Assembly: GCA_003290165.1 (NCBI GenBank)
Contig: QNQO01000810.1
Location: 124,001 to 188,000 of the forward strand
DNA length: 64,000 bases
Source of the DNA: Berberis thunbergii
Taxonomy: Eukaryota; Streptophyta; Magnoliopsida; Ranunculales; Berberidaceae
Direction of reading: 5' to 3'
The notes under the pieces were generated by a model. That model was given only the letters and a program-made list of their open reading frames with translations. It ran no database searches and had not been told where the DNA came from. The position numbers and the translations under genes are program-made. Each line of letters opens with the position of its first letter. Position 1 is the first letter of the stretch. Positions 23,530 to 34,400 of the stretch are shown here, piece by piece.

Positions 23530-24931
23530 GGTAACAATTTTTTGACATCACTACTTTTGTCGAAGGACACCACCATTCCAACTTTCTGAAGTACACTACC
23601 ACATTCTTGAAGCACACCACCACATACTGAATAACATCACCAATATTAAAAAATCCACCACCACCTCTATTCTATTCATCGCCCCGCCTCATCCACCTCT
23701 CACGCCTTTTCTCTCACTCTCCTATCTTTTTATTTTTTCTTATGCTTTATTTTTGTTATCTTTGTTCTTCTTCTTCTTTTTTGGTTTTTTGTTGCCCTCG
23801 AGCAAATTTTTGGAGGGGAGCCCCCCATTTGCATGAATCTGCTCGAGGGCAAAAAAACCCAGTGGATAAGAAAAAAATATAGAGGAAGAGAAGAATAAGA
23901 AGTGGAGAAGAAGAAAAGAGTTCAGGAAAATATGAGAAAAATAAGAAGAACAAATGAGAAGATAAATAAAGGAAAGGTGGTGGTGGAAGTGGCAGGGTGG
24001 TGTAGTAGTGCGGCCGACAGTGGCAAGATGGGGTTGCTCCGTCAGTTGCTATTAGGGGTGGGCATCCTATCCTGCGATCCCGATCCCGACCTGTCTCGAT
24101 TTTTTCGGTTCTTAATGGGATTGAATAATTTCATCCCGATCCCGTCCCGATCTAGAATGGGATGAAGATTTTCAATCCCGCCAATCCCATCCCGTCCCGA
24201 ACTAATTTTTCAATATTTATTTATTTTTATTTTTATGTATTAGTTGGAGTGAGTCAATTTCCGTTATTCTCGAGTTTGATCCTATCACTATTGCATTTTG
24301 TTTTCTTTATTTTTGAAAACTGCCGCTACCTGTTATTGCATATTTTCTTAACCTTATATAGACAAAGTGATTGCCTTATGACTTTTCCATGGGTTTATAA
24401 GCTTGATACAAGCAAAACACAGTCCTGAGTCCTGATTCATAATGGTGTAGATATTTGATTATTGAAAAATAAAGAACTGCCTCAGTTTTTTTATACTGAA
24501 ATGACATGGATGGGTTGAAGTTCCTTTTGAAACGAGGAGCTTGTGTTGTGTGATGTGGTGTAAACAATCTCAGTACTTAATCAATTTGGACTTTAGGGTA
24601 GAACTGTTGTTGCATTGCCTCAATCATCTTATTTATATAGCCAACTTCCCAAGTAAATGGTTGGATTGTTGGACCCTTGTCGATGATAATCTTCGCAGCA
24701 GTCACAGGCAGCACGCTGATCCCGTATGAACAGGATGGGATAGGGATGTGTCTATCTCGTCCCATCCGGTGCCCACCCCTAGTTGCTATGAAGAGAAGAG
24801 ATAAGAGAAGATAGAAAAATAAAAATAAATAATGGGTAAAATAGAGTTTGTATTGGTAATGTCCTTTTGAATATCTAAACAAACAATGATGATATCCTTA
24901 AACAAAAGTGGTGATGTCAAAAAATGTTGCC
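23530..24931. mobile_element. Mutator-like non-autonomous element with nested hAT
   Basis: Inverted ends of about 45 bp pair GGTAACAATTTTTTGACATC at left with the complement of GATGTCAAAAAATGTTGCC at right. Flanks TTTTGTATT (23521-23529) and CTTTGTACT (24932-24940) agree at 7 of 9, fitting the 9-bp duplication of Mutator elements. Inside lie CACCACC-rich sequence, a palindrome around GCCCTCGAGCA (about 23793-23850) and a later hAT insertion (24053-24781). No transposase. The element at 49889-50569 has related ends. Confidence 0.65.
24053..24781. mobile_element. Non-autonomous hAT element with perfect 8-bp duplication
   Basis: It runs from TAGGGGTGGGCA to TGCCCACCCCTA-type ends (right GTGCCCACCCCTA) over 729 bp, flanked by GTTGCTAT at 24045-24052 and 24782-24789 (8 of 8). 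The ends hold clusters of ATCCCGATCCCG motifs, and the interior is unique AT-rich sequence. It belongs to the same family as 57962-58671, whose first 170 bp are nearly identical. Confidence 0.95.
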
Positions 24932-25085
24932 CTTTGTACTAGTTGTGTTGCTTTGCTTTGTGAGTGAGTCAAGGCAGCTAGACCAGCCAATCACTTTTTA
25001 GCTAGACTTGAACTTTCTCACAATTTTATAACATCTCTTTAAAACACAATCACAAACATAATTTATAAAAGGAATAAAATTATAA

Positions 25086-25259
25086 GAAAAAATCTAATTG
25101 TTGAGAGAATGAGTGAGGAAAACAGCGAGGGAAGGGGGGACCGTTTACCCCCTCAGAATGCGTGCAATCATTTTCCTTGCACGCATCTCGAGGGATATGA
25201 ACGGTCCCTCTCTCTCTCGTTGTTTTCCTCGCCCATTCCCTCGACAATTAGACAAGTTG
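25086..25259. mobile_element. Foldback element with 9-bp target duplication
   Basis: A 174-bp hairpin, left end GAAAAAATCTAATTGTTGAG and right end CCCTCGACAATTAGACAAGTTG. The arms contain ACAGCGAGGGAA, GGGACCGTT and complements, with GCGTGCAATCA loop sequence. AAATTATAA flanks it at 25077-25085 and 25260-25268 (9 of 9). Confidence 0.88.
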
Positions 25260-25363
25260 AAATTATAAATATCAAAACTTGACCAAAAGGTGGCTGAGTG
25301 GCGTGCCTGTCTAGAATTTCTGTTTGCTTTGCTTGACTCAGTGTGTAAGCAAGTCAGAGGCAA

Positions 25364-25533
25364 TATAAATTCTAAATGTCGAGGAAGTGGGCGAGGAAAC
25401 GAGCGAGGGGAGGGAGGTGGCGGGGGGTGGGGATCGTTCACCTCCATTGGAATGCATGCCGTCTTTTTTTGTGTGCACATCCCAAAGAAGGTGAACGATC
25501 CCACCCCGCCACCTCCCTTCCCTCGCTCGTTTC
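25364..25533. mobile_element. End-truncated foldback element with 9-bp target duplication
   Basis: The left end is intact (TATAAATTCTAAATGTCGAGG) and both arms are present up to GCTCGTTTC, but the outer about 20 bp of the right end (the TCGACATTTAGAATTT part) are absent. CAGAGGCAA nevertheless flanks it exactly at 25355-25363 and 25534-25542 (9 of 9). Confidence 0.85.
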
Positions 25534-25569
25534 CAGAGGCAAATGAAGCAAAACTTAATATAGATTTAT

Positions 25570-25690
25570 GAGCTTTGCTACAGAGCGAGGGAAAGGGGGC
25601 GGGGGACGCTCGAATTCAAGATTTACGATGATGCTTATTTCGAGGCGGATGCCCATCCCTCGCTCCCTCCCTCGACCCCTAGAATTTTCC
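25570..25690. mobile_element. Foldback element with 9-bp target duplication
   Basis: A 121-bp element with left end GAGCTTTGCTACAGAGCGAGGG and right end CCCTCGACCCCTAGAATTTTCC. The arms are less well paired than in relatives. TAGATTTAT flanks it at 25561-25569 and 25691-25699 (9 of 9). It lies about 230 bp upstream of the TATA box of the lysine-rich protein gene. Confidence 0.9.
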
Positions 25691-25708
25691 TAGATTTATA
25701 GATTAGAC

Positions 25709-25755
25709 AAAGCACCCGCACCCGCACCCGCACCCGCACCCGCACCCGCACCCCT
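25709..25755 (+). repeat. Hexanucleotide microsatellite (GCACCC)n
   Basis: About seven perfect copies of GCACCC stand in tandem about 165 bp upstream of the TATA box of the downstream gene. The array is a likely length-polymorphic site. Confidence 0.95.
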
Positions 25756-25791
25756 TCTTCTCCTCTCATAAATCATCACAAAGACAAGTGC

Positions 25792-25926
25792 CACGTGGAG
25801 GTATACTAAAAAAAAAGAGATGGGAAAGGAGACCAACCCACATGCAAGTGTTATACACATCTCCAATCTAAAATATACACATTCACCCTCCATTTCCCAT
25901 CTTATTTACACACCCACTCTATAAAA
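25792..25926 (+). promoter_or_regulatory. Promoter of the lysine-rich protein gene
   Basis: A G-box CACGTG (25792-25797) lies about 125 bp upstream of a TATA box, TATAAAA (25920-25926). Transcription should start near 25950, just before a GAGAGA-rich leader. A G-box suggests control by bZIP or bHLH factors (light or abscisic acid), which is an inference from the motif alone. Confidence 0.6.
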
Positions 25927-25949
25927 GCCCCTCTGAATACCTAGAATAA

Positions 25950-27160
25950 ATTTCTCTTCCCTTGTTGGGGCTGCCTTTTTGTTGTTGACAAGAGAGAGAA
26001 GAGAGAGAGACAGAGAGAGAGAGATTGCTGCACTGCGTATTACTTCCGAACATCGACAACACAAACAACAACTCTTCTCTTCTTCTGAAGAAGAAAAGAA
26101 ACAAAATCGAACACATAGCACTTAGAGAAAGTAGCGATTTTGTGTCAAAAACCGGGTTTTAGATCTCCTCTTGTCCTACAATGTTTCGTTTGTAGCAGAC
26201 AAGATAACACCCAACCAAAAAAATCACACAACTTTAATCAATTTTCCATAAAAAAAAAAAAAAAACTGAAGAAAAATTTCCCCTTTTTTTGAAAAAAATC
26301 CCAATTTTTGTTTTTTTTTGAGGTTAATTGGTTTTTGTGTGATTTTGTCTATGTATTTGGATTTCTAGGGTTTGTGAGATAGTCAAGTCGAGTCGATCGT
26401 CACTGGGGGGAGGGACCAAAGAATTAGGGTTGAGTTTGGGTTACTGATCTTCTTCTTCTTCTAGTGGAATCGACATAGAGACAATCGAGGATCGACATTC
26501 ATTTAGTGAAGAAGGAAGGAAAGGAGGAGGTTTTGGGTTTGATTATGAGCACAAGTTGAGATCTTTCACTGGATTCGATTCATTGATTGTTTGCTTGCTT
26601 GTATGGTTGAAATCCTGACTCCCAGAGGAGATGGTAAAATTTTGTTTCTGGTCATGGAAGAAGATTGCTCGTTAGGATTCTATTGAGACTGGATTGTGGA
26701 TTTTGATTGATTGATTCATCCGTTTTCTGTAATCGAGAGTAATCTGAGGAATGTCAGTTATATTAGTGGCGTTTCGAAGCAATTCAGATAGGGAAGAAAA
26801 GATATTGGATTCGAGTGGGCGATCTTTGTTCCCCTTTGGATTAACTTAGATTAGCAGTTCAAGTTACTGTTGAGTAGATTTTGTTCCTTAGAAGCTCGGT
26901 TTTCATCAAATTCCAAGTGAATCTGATCATTTTCTGTGATACCCATCACTGTAATTGGTGAATTATATTCATATTGGTGATGATTGGAGTTGCTGAGAAG
27001 GTCGTCAAGTGTTATTGAAGCTGGAAATGCGGGGTCATGGTGCATGGACAGGAGCAGAGTTGGTGGTTCGTTCCCTCCTCGGAACTGTGCTACTGGAAAC
27101 TAACTGCAGATTTTCCATTGGTTGAAGTATCCCAAGTTACTGACTTTGTTACTGTGTGCA
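25950..27160 (+). other. Long 5' leader of the lysine-rich protein gene
   Basis: About 1.2 kb separate the predicted start of transcription from the start codon at 27161. The leader has GA repeats (25990-26025), CT-rich and T-rich stretches and several short upstream reading frames. A leader intron is likely but I cannot fix its borders; GATG|GTAAAATT near 26633 is one possible donor. Confidence 0.5.
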
Positions 27161-30100
27161 ATGTCTCGCTGCTTTCCGTTTCCACCACCAGGATATGAGA
27201 AGAAGCCTAGGATCGATGATGTTGATTCACTAATAAAGGTTAGTCTTCTTTCATCTCTTATACTTACTAAATTTGCTAGCATGCTATGTATTCATATTCT
27301 ACCTTATTTGTTTCTTATACTTGTAACCATCGCTGTCCCTGGTCGCTCATATATTCCTTCCTTTTAATAACACAAGATTGGATATCGGATTGCATTCTGG
27401 CACATATTATGCGAAATAAATACATTTCTTACGCAAGATCGTCAAATTACATGTTTTTCAATTTTGGATGAGTTATGCTTGGTTCTAGTAAATCACAAAG
27501 TAGCATACACGTGTATAATGGGAAGTAGGATTCTGCTGCGTACTCTACTGTTTTCCTGCTTGTAGGTTTCCTACGGTAGCTGTAATTTATTCAGTATTTG
27601 TTTTCTGGAAAGGTTAGCTGTATATATATAAAAAAAAAAACTAAAATTGTAGAGGATGTTCTTAGGTATATTTCATTGATAAATCCCTTTCAAACTACGT
27701 TAATTCGCTATGTGTTTAGCCTCCCGTATCGTTGACTCTCAATCTTAGCTTTGATCTTGTGCCAATTTTATGAGAATACCTTACATAGAAAGCTATTATG
27801 TCTTTCAAATTCAAATGCGACTTTGTTTCTTTCAAAGTACACACAACTTTCTCGTATTACTCTAGAGCATTAGTTTTGAGAGAATGTTATTTTGGATCAC
27901 TCACATCGTGAATCATAGGAAACTATGCTTACCTATCAATGAATTCTTTTAGTTCTGGAGTAGAAACTCTGAATTCCGCTCGAGAAATTACGTTCTGGAG
28001 TTCTGACATTCTATACTTACTGATGTTTCAATAGGTGCTGGCTGACTTTTTCTGTGCCTTTTCATTTAAGTTTTGTGTTAGACATGAACGTTCTCTTGCA
28101 CAAACTCGATATGAAGTAGCGCAAACAGATGGATGTCAAGATTGGATAAGTTTCAGTTAGATGGAATCCCTCATCATGAGAGGGACTTTTTCTTTCAAAG
28201 TAAGTACCAAAATCGGTCATTGCCTTAAACCCTTAGAAACCCCACTTAAAGACATACATCAGAATCCTACATAAACACACATAACAGGCCGTGTACCTAA
28301 GCTACAAACACCCCAATTTCAAATAGAGGAGAGTTGAGAAGTAGGAAGTACTCGAGTTTGTAATACATATTTTGAGATAGACTTGTTGATTACTTGACTT
28401 ATTGATTGACTTGTAGCTTATGATCTTACCTTATGTTTGGCTGTATAATCTTATTTGGTTTGGTTTGTCCGGATTTTATTGTGATTCTATGAATAATATC
28501 ATAAGAGGGGGTCAGGGGGGTAGTCTGTATAATTTTTTTGGAGGCCTCAACCTTGAGGCTAGCTTAGGCGGTTGTGAAGAATTGCCTCAGTTGCCAAACT
28601 ATGATCAATCAATTTGGCCCAAAAGAGACTTGGACGCAAAGATGACCAAATAGGCGCTGTTTAGCTGCAAGCATGATTGGGCTCGAGCCTCAATTCTCGT
28701 GATGGTTTATGTTATAAAGTAACAGTACTTTGAGGGCTTTGTTTTTTTGATCCAAGGACTTCAATAGAATTAATTCACTATGTATGCTAGAAATTCTCAT
28801 GGTAGCTTGATTAAACGTTATATACTCAATTATTATATTAGACACATGTTACGAGTTTAATTGTAAATACGGATGCCCTCCATCATATTTTATCATCAAT
28901 TGGATTTTTTAGTGGGTTGGGCAAACTCTAAACAGGAGTTCTCAGTGAATTAATTGATTCTAGATCATCTTGGGCCACCAGTAGCATTGTATCAATTTGT
29001 AAGTTTAAGGAAGGCTGTGATTTCTTAGTTTGGATTACCTCTTTGGGGGGTGGATTTGTAGGGAGAACCGAAGCAGATATATACGTATTTATCTTGAGAG
29101 TCTATATATCAATTTAGGAAACAGATCTCCATTCTTTGATGGGTTCATTTGAAAGTTTTTCTGGCTTGATGCAAGGGGTCCTTCCTCTTTGTAGAGGTTT
29201 TAAAGGCCTTGAAGAATGAAGAGTATTGTGTGCAAAGGAAAAGTCTTCTCGAGATTGAGGGTTTAAAAGCAGGAGGGACAAAAGGTATTTTTTGGTGTTT
29301 GAGAGACATCCTTATTTGTTTAAAGGCCAGAGTTGGCATTAATGCTCGGGGCTTCCCTGCCATATTGCTATATTGGTAGCACCAAAGATATTTTTTCCAA
29401 AAGCTTCTTTATTGTCTTTTTGCAACTTTGCACATGATTCTCACTTCAAATAACTTAAATTTCACATATTGATCATAAAGTCTTGTATTGTGTGTATGCT
29501 TGGTGGGGAATTTGTGAACCATGGGAAGAGAACATTTAGAGCAGGTTCCCTGTAGCTGTATGTTAAAGTTGTTGATAGATATGTCTGAAACGTGATCCTT
29601 TTCCAATCATGTGGAATATATATCCACCAATTTCACTTTGTGGGGAGTCTCTCCACATAAAGAAACCCTTGATGGAACCCAATGTATGGGATGTTTCTAG
29701 GAATTCAGAGTAATAGGGAGGATGCTATCATATTAAAAGTTTGATCTTCAGTGAGGCTGAAAATAACATGACAGGACATGAAGAGTACTTCATATGTTGT
29801 AATTAAGTCGGATGAGTTGATGCTGCCCATATTTGACATTGCTCAAGACAATGGCAGTACTTTGTTTTGACTCTCCATTATTTTTTGTGGTTTTCACACA
29901 GTTCTGTTCCTTTAATCACGTGTTTCTTATATGTTTCCATTTACTGTTACTTCCTAGGGAGCATCGGCACTCCGTTGGGAGCATAAATCTTACCATATGC
30001 ACGACACGATACTTGACAAGTATTTTATATAAGCCTTGTGTCACATATGTTACGATACACCGATATAGAATGATGCAGGGATGTACCGTCCTTGTGCAAG

Positions 30101-31373
30101 TACAGCTTGACGTAAATAAATGGATGGATGATAGGTAATAAATTGTTTATATTTGTTACACAAGTCATATGTCAATGGAAGTGTTTTTGGACCTCCTTGC
30201 TTGAATAAGTCTTACTCACGTCTTTTATAATTTTATATGCTTTAATATATACTTTATATCTGTTTCCATTGTATTTTATGATGCACGGTATGTTACGTTA
30301 CACATCTTATATTTTCGTTTCAGATACACGATCATTTTCATAATGAGTGTTGTTCTGTGTCGCACACCCTGACACCACACGATACTCTTAGTACATGTCG
30401 GACTTTCATTTATGTGCCATAGAAGTTGGCATGCCTCAAACACTCTTTAAATGCTTCTCAAACACTTCTTAATCTTTATTCTTTATACTGCTATGAGTAG
30501 ATCACATTTTGAATCAACCTCTTGAAAGTCGTTTTTTTACCCTTGTTATGGATTAGATTAATAAAGAAAATAATTTAATGAAGAATGAAGTGCCAACTTT
30601 GAAGTATTTATCTAATGAATGAGTGAATGGTATTTGTTGTATTGTTATGTGACTCAAACTACCTAAAAAAATTAATTTAACCTTTATATTCACAATAGTT
30701 ATAAGCTATAATTCTTTTTTGGTGTCTGTGTCTTGTTGAACGGGAGCCTTGTGTTCATGTCCGATGCTTTCTTGGTTGTTTCTCATGATTTTTTTTTAAA
30801 AATTTCTTTTAATCCTATAATGGTATTTTTTAGGGATCAAGTAAAAAAGAAAGAAAATCCTAATGTTTACCTCATCCAAAGCTTTAAGATTTCTTTTCGA
30901 TTGAAGGTGATCTCGTGGGAAGAACACACATATTGATGACCCCCGGTCGTCACTTTTGTTCTGTAGGCAATCAGGGTTCTAACTTCTCCCCCTTAAATCT
31001 CTAGTATGTGTTGGTTGGTTTGTTTATTAAGAGATGCTTTAAAACATTTAAATAAGTGATTTAGGTTTTATTTTATTTTATTTTTTAGGTGGGGGGGGGG
31101 GGGGGGGTTATGATAGTAGATTTGTTGTGTATACCTACTGTTCGCCTTAGAAAGGAAAGGGCAGTAAGTGACTTAAGATGTACTGTTGACGGGGTTATAA
31201 AATGGGATCTCAACCTTGGATGGACTTTAATTGGAGTTACAGGATGTTGGATTTTCATAAACTGGTCTTGACTGGAAGAGAACATGTGTGTTGGAGCTGG
31301 GCCAAACCTAGACGTTTCATCATTTCTTCATTATGTGATCCAAGTGTATGCAATCTTAAATCTAAGGAAATAT

Positions 31374-31405
<32 letters not shown>

Positions 31406-34400
31406 TATTGTTTTTATTTTTTAATACATGGGTAACTATCTGGAATCATTTGTCCACTAAATATATATTTTGTAGATGAGTGAATGAATTGGTCTTATGC
31501 ATTGTGTGGTGTGAAAATGGAGTCGTGGTTTGGTGTCAAATTTGTACAGGACTACTTAGGTTGTTCATGTGCTCCATAGGGTTTCCTTAAAGCTTTGAGG
31601 AGCTGCTCATAGGTTGTTAAAGCAAATCATCCGGAAGTTGGTGCCTTATGCTACTGTGGGGCCTATGTGGTTGGATAGGATCAATTGTATATTTATGAAT
31701 GAATGTAGTGCAGGAAGAAAGAAGTAAAGCTATACATGTAGCTGTTTTCCTATGGCATTGGGCATTTTAATGTTGCGGGTCTTGTGATTGTGTTCTTTGT
31801 GGCTAGGGTGAGGAATCCATTGACCAAATCCGTTGACCATGTACTGCTTTTTTGTCCATTGGTGTCTGGCTGTTGATCCAAGGCACTTTCTAAATTCCAA
31901 TTACATGCCTTTCGTGCTCATTCCTTTCTTGGCTTGGTTGAAAGTTTAGAAGCACCTATCAGTTTCCTTCCTAGTTTGGCAACTTTTGGTAGATGGGCTT
32001 GGAAAGAATGATCCATGCAGTAGTGTGGGCAGTTTGGAGGGAGAGGAATAGCAAAATTTTTAAGAATGTGCATAAAACAATAGATAGCTTGTGGATGGAT
32101 ACTAAAATTACATTACGGTTATGGGCTTGTAATTGGGATAGGTTTAGGAGATACAATTTTCTTCTTGTATGTTTAATCGGGCGATGTCATAGTGCACACC
32201 AACAATATTTGATGTATTTTTTTCAGGGGAGCGAGTGAAAAGAGTGTTCTTTTTTCTGATGCCTCCAATCTCTGATAAAAAAAGTTTATTAATAGACAAA
32301 GATATACAATTATACAAAGAACCTCGAAGGGCTATTAGAGGGGGACCAAACCTTACCTCTGTAAAGACCCATGCAAGGATCAACAAAACCTATAAATTAA
32401 GAGCTTTTTAGTCACATCTGAACCTTCCTTGTTGGCATGTCACTCACCCAAACACTTGGCATTATGCTCAGTAGTAGTCATATAGTGCAGATCCATTGTT
32501 GTCTATCACTCTATCTTGTTTTATTGTTTAGCTATCTCTTCCAACCCTTGGTCAAGAGGAGGCATGAACATGTCGATTCCTCGAGGGCCTTGTTTGGATG
32601 CTAGGATATCTGCTACCCAATTACACTCTCTGTCCACATGATTGATGGAGAACCTTTCAGTTGTTCAACTTGTCTTCTTATCTTCTCTAGAAGTTGACTT
32701 TGTCTCCATGGGATTTGCTGTAGTTGTCTAATAAGTGTGTCCACAACTAGCTCTATATATTTGAATCCAAGAAGATCGCCAAGTTGTAACCCTACATGCA
32801 TTGCTCGAATTTCCAGGATAAGTTGTCAGTCTTTTAACCATTACCTGTGAAGGCAATGAGTGTGTGTCCTTGTTCATCTTTGAATAGCCCACCTATGCTA
32901 CTATCCTGTTCTCTAGAAGGAGACATGTAATAAGTTCAATACAGCCTTGAATTGTGTGTTCCCACATAAGTAATTTTCAGGATTGATGAGCTTAGGATGA
33001 AGACCCCATTGGTGACATAGTCAGCTATTCCGTTTTGGGTTCTTGAATCTTCTGTTGTTCCTTTCTTGCCATAAAATTTTACCTAATTACAACTGCTTTT
33101 TTCTAAGTAAAAAGAAAGAAAAACCTAATGTTTACCTCATCCTAAGATTTAAGATTTCTTTTCGATTGAAGGTGATCTCGTGGGAAGAACACGCATATTG
33201 ATGACCCCCGGTCGCTTCTGTCACTTTTGTTCTGTAGGCAATCAGGGTTCTAACTTCTCCCCCTTAAATTTCTAGTATGTGTTGGTTGGTTTGTTTATTA
33301 AGAGATGCTTTAAAACATTTAAATAAGTGATTTAGGTTTTATTTTATTTTATTTTTTTATTAAATTTTTTTAGGTGGGGGGGGGGGGGGGGAGGGAGTTC
33401 AAAGTTATGATAGTAGCTTTGTTGTGTATACCTACTGTTCGCCTTAGAAAGGAAAGGGCAGTAAGTGACTTTGGATGTACTGTTGATGGGGTTATAAAAT
33501 GGGATCTCAACCTTGGATGGACTTTAATTGGAGTTACAGGATGTTGGATTTCCATAAACTGGTCTTGACTGGAAGAGAACATGTGTGTTGGAGCTGGGCC
33601 AAACCTAGACGTTTCATCATTTCTTCATTATGTGATCCAAGTGTATGCAATCTTAAATCTAAGGAAACATACACACACACACATATATATATATTATTGT
33701 TTTTATTTTTTAATACATGGGTAACTATCTGGAATCATTTATCCACTAAATATATATTTTGTAGATGAGTGAATGAATTGGTCTTATGCATTGTGTGGTG
33801 TGAAAATGGAGTCGTGGTTTGGTGTCAAATTTGTACAGGACTACTTAGGTTGTTCATGTGCTCCATAGGGTTTCCTTAAAGCTTTGAGGAGCTGCTCATA
33901 TGTTGTTAAAGCAAATCATCCGGAAGTTGGTGCCTTATGCTACTGTGGGGCCTATGTGGTTGGATAGGATCAATTGTATATTTATGAATGAATGTAGTGC
34001 AGGAAGAAAGAAGTAAAGCTATACATGTAGCTGTTTTCCTATGGCATTGGGCATTTTAATGTTGCGGGTCTTGTGATTGTGTTCTTTGTGGTTAGGCTGA
34101 GGAATCCATTGACCAAATCCGTTGACCATGTACTGCTTTTTTGTCCATTGGTGTCTGGCTGTTGATCCAAGGCACTTTCTAAATTCCAATTACATGCCTT
34201 TCGTGCTCATTCCTTTCTTGGCTTGGTTGAAAGTTTAGAAGCACATATCAGTTTCCTTCCTAGTTTGGCAACTTTTGGTAGATGGGCTTGGAAAGAATGA
34301 TCCATGCAGTAGTGTGGGCAGTTTGGAGGGAGAGAAATAGCAAAATTTTTAAGAATGTGCATAAAACAATAGATAGCTTGTGGATGGATACTAAAATTAC

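Noticed and set aside
29950..30420. Repeated ACGATAC-like wording suggesting an element
   Set aside because: No terminal repeats or second copy were found in the window, so no element can be defined.
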